A DNA stretch of 64,000 bases from Acidobacteriota bacterium. GTDB lineage: Bacteria; Acidobacteriota; Thermoanaerobaculia; UBA5066; Gp7-AA6. How positions within the stretch are numbered: the first letter of the stretch is position 1; every line of letters starts with the position of its first letter. Below the pieces are notes generated by a model, which was not told where the DNA came from, ran no database searches, and saw nothing but the letters and a program-made list of their open reading frames with translations. A program made the translations under genes and the position numbers. Where the stretch lies: positions 72,668-136,667 of the forward strand of contig JAIVJS010000071.1 of NCBI GenBank assembly GCA_020199905.1, in the 5' to 3' direction. Positions 34,756-41,762 of this stretch are shown in pieces.

Positions 34756-36646
34756 GGGAATGCCTCCATGCGCTCGAGAGAGACACCGCCCAGACGAGCA
34801 CGGCCACGGCGAGGGGGACGATGAGCGCCGGTCCGCCTCCCGCCGAAGACGGAAGCTGCCGGGGGTCGAAGTAGCGGCCGCCGATCAACGCGACACCGAC
34901 GCAGAAGAAAAAGACGGCCAGGGTCAGGAACCCGGCGAAGGCGCGATCCGAAAACACCTGGTGCGTTCCCGGCAGAAGCACCGATAGCAGCCGGCAGAGG
35001 CGGTCGCGGGATCGAACGCGGGCCCGGATCTCCCCCGCCTGAGCCACATGGGCCGCGATGCCCACGTTCTCCTTGCGGACGTGAAAGCGCACGCACTCCG
35101 AGCAGTAGAGGGGGTGGTCTCCGTATCGCCGGCACGAATCGCAGACGGCCGTTCCGCATCGCGCGCATTCGATGGCGACGGAGCGCTTGGAGCGCCAGGA
35201 GGCGACCGCGACGCCGAGAAGGAGCGCCAGCCAGGGGCCGAGCGCGAACGGGGTCAGGATCAGGGCGGCGGCTCGCAACGGCGGGGCGTGGCCGGGCAGT
35301 CGCCGGCTCTTCGGCTGCCGGTTCCACTGTTCGATCCTCTGCCGGGCGCGCGAGAGCGGATACCCGACGGAGACGACCCGAGCCACCGTCGGCCGCTCCG
35401 TCCAGGAGATCACCGAGGCCGCGGAGAGGGCGCGGGCGCGCGTCATCGCGGTGGATTGCCCCTCGAAGTCGTACGCTTCGCCCCGCGCGAGCGCCAGGTT
35501 GTACGGGATCTCGGCCGCCTTCGGAGCGCGCTCCGCCGCCGCGTCGTAGTCACGGATCGCCTGCAGATAGTCGCCATCCTGGAAGTGCACGTTGCCGCGA
35601 TTCAATAAGGGCCGGTAGTCGCGAGGGTCCGCCTGGACGGCGCGGTCGTAGGCGGAGATTGCCCGCTCCGAGTCCCCCGACCTGTCCGCGTACATTCCGA
35701 GAAGGAACCACACGTCCGGGTCTTCGGCGAATACGCCCGAGGCCTGGCGCAACCCGTCCTCCGCGCTGGCGTCCTCGCGCCTCTCTTCGAGGTCCACGGC
35801 CGCGACCCACAGGGGAGACCGCTCGACGACGTTCTCCCGGAAAACGGCCGACAGCGCCGGGACCAGGAGCCCGAGACCTATCAGCGCCGCCGCCAGCATC
35901 GCCCGTTCGCTGCCGACCGTGTAGGTGAAAATCAGCGCGCCCCAGTACAGGAGCACCCACCCGGGCCCGAGCCCGAACGCGAGCGGCAGCAATCCGATCA
36001 CGAGCGCGAGCGGAGCGGCGGCGCCGCCGCCGAGCCGCCTCGACATCTCCCCGAGGTCGTGGGAGATCCGCGAGGAATGCTTGAGCAGAAGGATCAGGAT
36101 CAGCCCGAGCAAAGACGCCGCCACGGCAAACGAGAACCAGACGGCGGCCGAAGATCCGAGGGTGAGTCTCGACTCCCGCGTCGCGACGAGGGCCCCGGCG
36201 GCGTCGGGGATCATCCGAGACGCCTGAGAGTACGCGCCGCGGCGGGTGAGAAACCCGATGCGCGAGAGGATGGCGTCGTAGTTCGTATCGTCCAGGAGAA
36301 CGGCCGCGTCGTACGCGCGCGCGGCGCGCTCCGGTTTTCCGAGCGCCTCGGCTTTGCGGCCCTCGTGCACGGCGGTCCGCGAAAAGTCCGAGAGGCGCCG
36401 GACGCCCACCGCGCGGGCGGACTTGCGCATTGCCGCCAGAGCCGCCGCGGCGCCTCGGGCGTCGTCCTCCAGGTGCGCATTCAGAAATTCGAACCAGTGC
36501 GCCCGATAAAGACTGCGGGTCATGGGGGCCGGCAGCGCGGAAATCGGCTCCTGCGCCGGAAGCAGGCGCGGCGCGAGGGCCGCGAGCAGGAGAAAACCTC
36601 CGACCAGACGGGCCCGGCGCTCTCCGGCGCCACGCGGCGGCGCCAT
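34745..36646 (-). CDS. TPR-repeat membrane protein with cysteine-rich zinc-binding motif
   Basis: 633 residues. Signal or anchor segment at the start (LVGGFLLLAALAPRLLP), several membrane helices around residues 165-265, tetratricopeptide repeats at about 300-400 (DVWFLLGMYADRSGDSERAI, YRPLLNRGNVHFQDGDYLQA), a cluster of three CxxC pairs (CARCGTAVCDSCRRYG, LYCSEC) likely to bind zinc, and two further C-terminal membrane helices. The arrangement suggests a scaffold linking membrane and protein partners; no enzyme domain is seen. It overlaps the PATAN gene and probably works with it. Confidence 0.7.
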   Translation of the reverse strand: MAPPRGAGERRARLVGGFLLLAALAPRLLPAQEPISALPAPMTRSLYRAHWFEFLNAHLEDDARGAAAALAAMRKSARAVGVRRLSDFSRTAVHEGRKAEALGKPERAARAYDAAVLLDDTNYDAILSRIGFLTRRGAYSQASRMIPDAAGALVATRESRLTLGSSAAVWFSFAVAASLLGLILILLLKHSSRISHDLGEMSRRLGGGAAAPLALVIGLLPLAFGLGPGWVLLYWGALIFTYTVGSERAMLAAALIGLGLLVPALSAVFRENVVERSPLWVAAVDLEERREDASAEDGLRQASGVFAEDPDVWFLLGMYADRSGDSERAISAYDRAVQADPRDYRPLLNRGNVHFQDGDYLQAIRDYDAAAERAPKAAEIPYNLALARGEAYDFEGQSTAMTRARALSAASVISWTERPTVARVVSVGYPLSRARQRIEQWNRQPKSRRLPGHAPPLRAAALILTPFALGPWLALLLGVAVASWRSKRSVAIECARCGTAVCDSCRRYGDHPLYCSECVRFHVRKENVGIAAHVAQAGEIRARVRSRDRLCRLLSVLLPGTHQVFSDRAFAGFLTLAVFFFCVGVALIGGRYFDPRQLPSSAGGGPALIVPLAVAVLVWAVSLSSAWRHSHGS

Positions 36647-36697
36647 CAGAAGACGCGGGGGTCTGAGCTCAGCGGCGTCTCGCGTTCGCGTCCCCGG

Positions 36698-37243
36698 TCA
36701 GCGCGGCGCCGGACGGGTCACTTCCACAAAGGCCAGCCGAAGCTCGTACAGCACGCGGGAGAGAAAGTCCGACTCTTCGAAGGACAGGTTGTTGCGGGTC
36801 TTCGACTCGAGAACGGTCAGCCAGTCGATCATCTGGCGCGCCACGGCCGGCTCGCGATGCCGCGCGCCCGTCGGATCCGCCAGGAGTCCGAGCGCGGAAT
36901 AGGCCGTCGTCGCGAGCGAGCGCACGATCGCGATGAACTCGCCGAGAGGCTCCGCCGGCGGCGGGCCATCCCCCCCCGGGTCCTCGTCTGCCTCATCCCC
37001 GAGGCCCGCCGGAGGCGCGGACGGAGCGGAAGGCGGCCGCGGCCTCGCGGCTCCGGACGGCGCGGCCGCCGAGCGGACTTCGGGCCCGGGAGAGGCAGGC
37101 CCCGCCGGAGGAGGAGGAGGAGGCGGCGGCGCGGCCTTCTCCGGCGGGGACTCCTCGGGCTCGAAGTCCGGGCGAAGCTCCCCTTCGGAGGTGAACATCC
37201 TCCGGTCGACGACCCGGATCGGCTTTTCCTCTTTTTCGGCCAT
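36698..37243 (-). CDS. DUF1844 domain protein
   Basis: 181 residues. The N-terminus (EEKPIRVVDRRMFTSEGELR) and the C-terminal helical part (DWLTVLESKTRNNLSFEESD, FLSRVLYELRLAFVE) match DUF1844 proteins of Acidobacteriota and relatives, with a long Pro/Ala/Gly linker including an eight-proline run between. No membrane segment. GAGAAGGAAC precedes ATG 37243, and a TAAGAT box lies about 25 nt further upstream. Function unknown; it is cytosolic and conserved near membrane-protein genes. Confidence 0.8.
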   Translation of the reverse strand: MAEKEEKPIRVVDRRMFTSEGELRPDFEPEESPPEKAAPPPPPPPPAGPASPGPEVRSAAAPSGAARPRPPSAPSAPPAGLGDEADEDPGGDGPPPAEPLGEFIAIVRSLATTAYSALGLLADPTGARHREPAVARQMIDWLTVLESKTRNNLSFEESDFLSRVLYELRLAFVEVTRPAPR

Positions 37244-37465
37244 GTTCCTTCTCGGGGCTTCGAAATCTTAACCGAATAAGCGCGCGATCTCGCCTCTTCC
37301 TGAAGGGGGCCGCGGCGCGTGCGGGCTTCCGTGCCATGTCGTGTTCAAGGTTTCGGCGGGCGGGCGGGGCCGCCCACCGGCGGGCGGCGAAACTCGGACG
37401 CGGGCTGATCCGCGCGGTGTGCGCGCTCCTTTCCGCCCCGGAGCGCCACGATGGTCGCGCTCCTT

Positions 37466-38227
37466 CTATTCCTCCTTCTTCGCCTCTTCCCAGTACGCGT
37501 CGAGCTCCGCCGCCCCGATCTGGCCGATCTCGCGACCGCTCTCCGCGGCGCGGCGCGCGACTCCCGCAAACCGCGCGCGGAATCTGGCGTTGGTGCGTCT
37601 CAACGCCGCCTCGGGATCGACGTGCCGGCGGCGCGCCAGGTTGACGACCGAGAGAAGCAGGTCCCCGATCTCGCGTTCCTCCGCGGAGGCGTCGCCGCTG
37701 CCGGCGGCCTGCCGCCATTCCTGGAGCTCCTCCTCGATCTTCGCGGCCACGTCGGCGTCACGTTCCCAGTCGAAGCCGAGATCGGCCGCCCTCGACGCCA
37801 TGCGGAAGGCCGCCGCGATGGCCGGCAGTCCCTTCGGGAGGCTCTCGAACGGGTCCGCCGACGCGCCGGCCTTCCGCCGTTTCCGGGTCTCCCAGCTGCG
37901 CTTCACCTCGGCGGCATCGCGGGCGCGGGTCTCACCGAACACGTGCGGATGGCGCTCGATCATTTTCGTGGACACGGCGTCCGCCACGGCGGAGAGGTCG
38001 AACCAGCCGCGCTCGCGGGCGACTGTCGCGAGAAAGAAGATCTGGAAGAGAAGGTCTCCGAGCTCCTCGCGAAGACCGTTCGCGTCGCCGGCGTCGAGGG
38101 CCTCGAGCGTCTCGTAACATTCTTCCAGAAGAAAAGCGCGGATCGTCTCCGGCGTCTGCTCGCGGTCCCAGGGACACTCCTGGCGAAGTTTTTCGACGAG
38201 GGCGGCCAGACTCTCGAGAGGCGTCAC
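37466..38227 (-). CDS. mazG: Nucleoside triphosphate pyrophosphohydrolase MazG
   Basis: Hydrolyses NTPs/dNTPs to NMPs and diphosphate; in E. coli it also lowers (p)ppGpp. 253 residues with two MazG domains: the first with CPWDREQTPETIRAFLLEEC and ELGDLLFQIFFLATVA (ExxE and ExxD metal ligands), the second with WERDADVAAKIEEELQEW and REIGDLLLSVVNLAR. GTG 38227 lies 7 nt after a TACGAT box, another leaderless candidate. It follows the YibQ-like gene by 55 bp on the same strand. Confidence 0.93.
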   Translation of the reverse strand: MTPLESLAALVEKLRQECPWDREQTPETIRAFLLEECYETLEALDAGDANGLREELGDLLFQIFFLATVARERGWFDLSAVADAVSTKMIERHPHVFGETRARDAAEVKRSWETRKRRKAGASADPFESLPKGLPAIAAAFRMASRAADLGFDWERDADVAAKIEEELQEWRQAAGSGDASAEEREIGDLLLSVVNLARRRHVDPEAALRRTNARFRARFAGVARRAAESGREIGQIGAAELDAYWEEAKKEE

Positions 38228-38234
38228 GGCGACG

Positions 38235-38240
38235 ATCGTA
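38235..38240 (-). promoter_or_regulatory. -10-like box (TACGAT) 7 nt before mazG
   Basis: Minus strand TACGAT, CGTCGCC, then GTG 38227. It lies in the short gap after the YibQ-like gene. Confidence 0.5.
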
Positions 38241-38282
38241 CTGCCCCTGCGGCGCGCAGCCGCGCGGTTCGTGACCGCCCCC

Positions 38283-39188
38283 TCACTTCACCACCTCGCC
38301 GATCGTGACCAGCCGTACCCCCCGCGCCGCGAGCCTCGGCAGCTCCCGATCGAGCACCGCCAGGGTCGTCGGGTACGGATGACCGATCGCGATCGCCGGG
38401 CCCTCCCTCTTCGCGTGAGAGATGAGCTGTGAGAGCGAGTCCTCGATCGCCGCCTCCTTCTGGATGTCGTCGAGGAAGACGCGGCGCGACGCCGAGGGGA
38501 CGCGGGCTTCCCGTGCCGCTTCGAGGGCGACGCTCGAGCCCGTGGTCCGGCTGTCCACGAAAAAGAGCCCTCGCCCCGCGAGGACGCCGGCGACCGCGCG
38601 CATCACTCGAAGGTCCGCCGTCGCCGCGGATCCCATGTGGTTGTTGACGCCCACGGCGCCGGGGACCGTGTCGAGGTCGTTTTGCAGCGTGGACGCGATC
38701 TCCTCGTCCGACTGCGACCGCAGGACCACGCCCGGGCCCGGACGAACTCCCGGAAATCCCCGGGGCTCCATCGGGAGATGCAGCAGCACCTGCTTGCCGG
38801 AGCGCTCGAGCGTCCGCGCGGTGTCGCCGCTCGCCGGGAGCTCCGGGAGAACGGCCACCGAGACGGGAAACGGCCACCGCGCGATGTGATCGACGGCCGC
38901 CGCGTCGTTGCCGAGATCGTCGATCAGGATCGCGATCGCCGCGGAGGTCGCCGCTCTCTCCGGAGTTTCTGGAGGCGTGGACGTCGTCGTGCGCGGGGCG
39001 GGCCGGGTCCGGTCGCGAGGAACGGCCGGAGTCCGGCGAGGTTCGTGGACGCGTGTGCGGGACGGGGCGGGCGCCGGGGGAGGCGGCGTCTTCCGGGAGC
39101 ACGAACGATAGAGCAGGACTCCGAAAACGAGAGAGAGAAAGACGAAAAAGATCGCCAGCCGCGAGACCCAGTTCTTCGAGCGGGCCAA
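38283..39188 (-). CDS. Divergent polysaccharide deacetylase family protein (YibQ-like)
   Basis: 301 residues. An N-terminal membrane anchor (LAIFFVFLSLVFGVLLYRS), a Pro/Arg/Thr-rich linker and a COG2861-type deacetylase fold (AAIAILIDDLGNDAAAVDHI, PFPVSVAVLPELPASGD, VLLHLPMEPRGFPG, GVNNHMGSAATADLRVM, ERELPRLAARG-like end). The Asp pair and His of NodB-type deacetylases are partly present. Start is TTG 39188 with CCGAGG before it. Its neighbours EnvC-like and CtpA-like are the conserved context of this family, implying a role in peptidoglycan remodelling at division. Confidence 0.85.
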   Translation of the reverse strand: MARSKNWVSRLAIFFVFLSLVFGVLLYRSCSRKTPPPPAPAPSRTRVHEPRRTPAVPRDRTRPAPRTTTSTPPETPERAATSAAIAILIDDLGNDAAAVDHIARWPFPVSVAVLPELPASGDTARTLERSGKQVLLHLPMEPRGFPGVRPGPGVVLRSQSDEEIASTLQNDLDTVPGAVGVNNHMGSAATADLRVMRAVAGVLAGRGLFFVDSRTTGSSVALEAAREARVPSASRRVFLDDIQKEAAIEDSLSQLISHAKREGPAIAIGHPYPTTLAVLDRELPRLAARGVRLVTIGEVVK

Positions 39189-39206
39189 CCTCGGAGGCAG
39201 ATCCCG

Positions 39207-40412
39207 CTACGCGGCGCGGCGGCCCGGGACGGCGCCGCGGGCAACCTCGAGACCTCGCTGCAGGATCGCGTCTTCCGCCGGCTTCGAGGGCTCCCTGTCC
39301 TTCGAGACGCCTTTGGCCGCGGCCCCCGGCGTCGGAAACACGATCACCCGGTCGTCCGGCGCCAGGCCCTTGCCGGCGAGCACCGTCCCCGAAGGAGAGA
39401 CGTACCGGGCGACGGTCATGAAGAGCGTGCCGCCGGATTCCGTGGATACCTGCCGCTGAACGATCGCCATACCGACCGTCGACTCCCCGACGGTCACCGC
39501 CTGCGCGCGATCATGGAGCGCCGCGGCGAAAACTTCGGCGGCGCCGCCCGTCGAGTCGTCGATGAGCACGACCGTCTTGCCCGTCCACAGCTTCTCTCCG
39601 GAGCCTTCGAGCGGCTGAAAGACCACCTTTCGCGCCACCGGCTTCGCCACGAGACCCGGCCCGGTGAAAACTGCCGCGGCCGGAGCGGCTTCGGCGATGT
39701 CGCCGCCGATCGTTCCGCGGACGTCCACGATCACGCCCCGGGCCGATTTCGCCCGCGCCTGCTCGATGGCCTGTTTGAGCCCCGTCGGTGTGTCCTTGCG
39801 GAAAGCGGGAACGCGAATGATCGCGACATCCCCCTCGAAACGGGTGGAGACGGCGGCGGGCTCGAATCGGGAGCGGGGGACCTTGAACGTCACCCGCCTC
39901 TCATCGCCGCCGCGAAAGACGAGGATCTCGACACGGGTTCCCTCGGGGCCCTCGAGCGCGGCCTTCACCTTCCAGAGCGAGGAGTTGCGGACGGGCTTTC
40001 CGTCGACCGTGTCGATCAGGTCTCCCGGCTTGACGCCCGCCTTCTCCGCCGGCGAGCCGGGCAGAGGGGCCACGACGTACGGGAAACCGCCGCGCCGCGC
40101 CAGCACGATCCCGGGTCCGACCGCCCCCGATGCCTGCTGCGCGCGATAAGCGGCGCGCTCCGACGCCGGAACGTAATAGGAGAAGGCGTCGAGAGCGTCC
40201 GACATCCCGTCGTACGCGCCGTCGAGAAGAGTCTTCGCATCGGTCGTCTCGACGTAGTTCGACCGGGTGAGGGAGAAGATGTCCGAGAAGATCGACAGCG
40301 ATCGAGTCGCCGAATCCCGCCCGGAACCCGGCGGCGCCGTGACGGCCCGTATGGAAAGCAGAGCCGCGACCGAGCCGACGACGAACAGAAATCGCGAGCG
40401 GTTGGACCTCAT
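39207..40412 (-). CDS. CtpA-like S41 protease homologue lacking the catalytic Ser-Lys dyad
   Basis: 401 residues: signal/anchor (RFLFVVGSVAALLSIRAV), helical region, PDZ domain at about 95-175 (GIVLARRGGFPYVVAPLPGS, AEKAGVKPGDLIDTVDGKPV), and S41 core (ARGVIVDVRGTIGGDIAEA; TVVLIDDSTGGAAEVFAAAL). In active enzymes the last segment reads SASASE and is followed by TFGKG. Here the Ser position is Thr288 and the Lys position is Met315 (STVGMAIVQ), so the protein is probably not a protease. An ATG at 40412 has a TACCAT box exactly 6 nt upstream. It stands between YibQ-like and EnvC-like genes. Confidence 0.88.
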   Translation of the reverse strand: MRSNRSRFLFVVGSVAALLSIRAVTAPPGSGRDSATRSLSIFSDIFSLTRSNYVETTDAKTLLDGAYDGMSDALDAFSYYVPASERAAYRAQQASGAVGPGIVLARRGGFPYVVAPLPGSPAEKAGVKPGDLIDTVDGKPVRNSSLWKVKAALEGPEGTRVEILVFRGGDERRVTFKVPRSRFEPAAVSTRFEGDVAIIRVPAFRKDTPTGLKQAIEQARAKSARGVIVDVRGTIGGDIAEAAPAAAVFTGPGLVAKPVARKVVFQPLEGSGEKLWTGKTVVLIDDSTGGAAEVFAAALHDRAQAVTVGESTVGMAIVQRQVSTESGGTLFMTVARYVSPSGTVLAGKGLAPDDRVIVFPTPGAAAKGVSKDREPSKPAEDAILQRGLEVARGAVPGRRAA

Positions 40413-40418
40413 AGGACG

Positions 40419-40424
40419 ATGGTA
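40419..40424 (-). promoter_or_regulatory. -10-like box (TACCAT) exactly 6 nt before the CtpA-like gene
   Basis: Minus strand TACCAT, CGTCCT, ATG 40412. The gap to the EnvC-like gene is filled by heptad repeats upstream of this box. Confidence 0.55.
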
Positions 40425-40437
40425 ACAGACCGGCGGG

Positions 40438-40535
40438 GCGGTGGATTCCGGGCAGGGAAACGGGAAACGGGAAACGAAAGATTTCTTGCCTGCCCCGCTC
40501 CGATTCCCGATCTCCGATTCCCGATTCCGGCCCGG
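40438..40535 (-). repeat. Heptad repeat filling the EnvC-like to CtpA-like spacer
   Basis: From the EnvC-like stop on the minus strand: CCGGGCC, GGAATCG, GGAATCG, GAGATCG, GGAATCG, GAGCGGG, GCAGGCA, AGAAATC, then a second block of GTTTCCC x3 (40455-40475). Two different unit families sit in one spacer. Confidence 0.82.
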
Positions 40536-41762
40536 TTATCGCAGCCACGCCACCGGGTCGCTCGCCCTCTGGCGGTCGCGGATCTCGAAATAGACCCCGG
40601 GCTCGCCCCGCCCGGGTCCCGTCCCCGAGGTGCCGAGGGTCGTTCGGGCGGGCACGACCGAGCCGGCGGACACCGCGACGTTCTGGAGCCAGGCGTAGAG
40701 GGTGAAGATCCCGTCTCCGTGATCCAGGATGACGAGGTTTCCGTACTCGGCGAGCCATTGCGCGTAGACAGCCTTGCCCGCGTAGACCGCCCTGACCGGA
40801 GTCCCCGCGGGCGTCGAGACCGCGATGCCGTTGGATATCGTCCACGCGTCGAATTTCGGGTGGCGGTGCCGGCCGAAGGTCTCCATGACGGCGCCTTTCG
40901 CGGGCCAGTCGAGGACTCCTTTCCACGGGCGGATCCCGGACGAGGCGTCGGCCGTTTCGCCGCTCGACTGGCGGGACAAAGTATTCAAGAGCCGCTCGAG
41001 CCTGTCGGCCTTGTCCGACAGCGCGTGGACCTCCTCCTTACCGGTGACGGCGTCGCGGCGTTCCCGGGAAAGCAGCGCCTCCCGGGCGCTGCGCATGCGC
41101 GACATGGCGAGCGTCTCCCGCCGGCTTCTCCCCCAGTTCTGGTCTAGCTCGGCCTTCAGCGCTTCTTCGCGGGCGAGGTCCTCCTCGAGACGCTGCTGGG
41201 CGCCCCGATGAGCGGCGAGCAGGCGGCCGTCGCGCCGCGCCAGAGCGTCCAGCCGCTCGACCGCTTGCAGAAAGCCGCGCGCGTCGCCGGCCTCGAGCAG
41301 CACGCGCAGATAGCCGTAGCGCCCGAAGCGGTGGAGCACGCGCGCGCGAGACAGGAGCGCTCGCGAAGACCGTCCCGACGCGGCCCCCGCGAAGACGCGC
41401 TGCGCCCGGGTGGCGGCAAGATCCCGCGTGAGCTCTTCCCGACGCGCCGCGAGCAGCCGCGTCTCCTGCTGCGCGATCTCGAGCTTCCAGTCGAGGCGTC
41501 TGATCTCTTCCGAAAGCGTCGCGACGGTCTTTTCGCTTTCGGAGAGCCTTCCCTGCAGGGCGGCGATACGGGCGCGGATCCGAGCCAGGTCCGTCGCCCC
41601 CTGCGTGTCGGCGGGGGCCGTCGTCTGCGCCGCCGGCGACGCGGCGAAGAAGACCGAGGCGGCGAGAACGAGCCCGGCCGCGCGACGCGTGCGGCCGGCG
41701 CCCGTCTCGCGCTGTGCGCCCGTCACGCGCTCGGCGCCCGTTACGCGCCGCGCGCCCGTCAC
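40536..41762 (-). CDS. EnvC-like murein hydrolase activator (degenerate LytM/M23 domain, coiled coil)
   Basis: 408 residues. After a repeat-encoded N-terminus and signal peptide (RRAAGLVLAASVFFAASPAA) comes a long coiled coil (about 50-270; ARIRARIAALQGRLSESEKT, ETRLLAARREELTRDLAATR), then a LytM domain (GAVMETFGRHRHPKFDAWTI, VSTPAGTPVRAVYAGKAVYA, EYGNLVILDHGDGIFTLYAW). The zinc-binding HxGxD and HxH of active M23 enzymes read SNGIAV and YAWL, so it is a non-catalytic amidase activator like EnvC. GTG 41762 overlaps the upstream stop (GTGA); GTG 41726 is an alternative start giving a shorter signal region. Confidence 0.87.
   Translation of the reverse strand: MTGARRVTGAERVTGAQRETGAGRTRRAAGLVLAASVFFAASPAAQTTAPADTQGATDLARIRARIAALQGRLSESEKTVATLSEEIRRLDWKLEIAQQETRLLAARREELTRDLAATRAQRVFAGAASGRSSRALLSRARVLHRFGRYGYLRVLLEAGDARGFLQAVERLDALARRDGRLLAAHRGAQQRLEEDLAREEALKAELDQNWGRSRRETLAMSRMRSAREALLSRERRDAVTGKEEVHALSDKADRLERLLNTLSRQSSGETADASSGIRPWKGVLDWPAKGAVMETFGRHRHPKFDAWTISNGIAVSTPAGTPVRAVYAGKAVYAQWLAEYGNLVILDHGDGIFTLYAWLQNVAVSAGSVVPARTTLGTSGTGPGRGEPGVYFEIRDRQRASDPVAWLR
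41691..41762 (-). repeat. Four 18-bp tandem repeats encoding the EnvC-like N-terminus
   Basis: Four consecutive 18-nt units of the form gNgacgggcgc...gcNgc (minus strand; second unit has gtaacgg) encode VTGARR, VTGAER, VTGAQR, ETGAGR. The array begins exactly at the stop codon of the upstream phosphatase gene. Confidence 0.75.
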
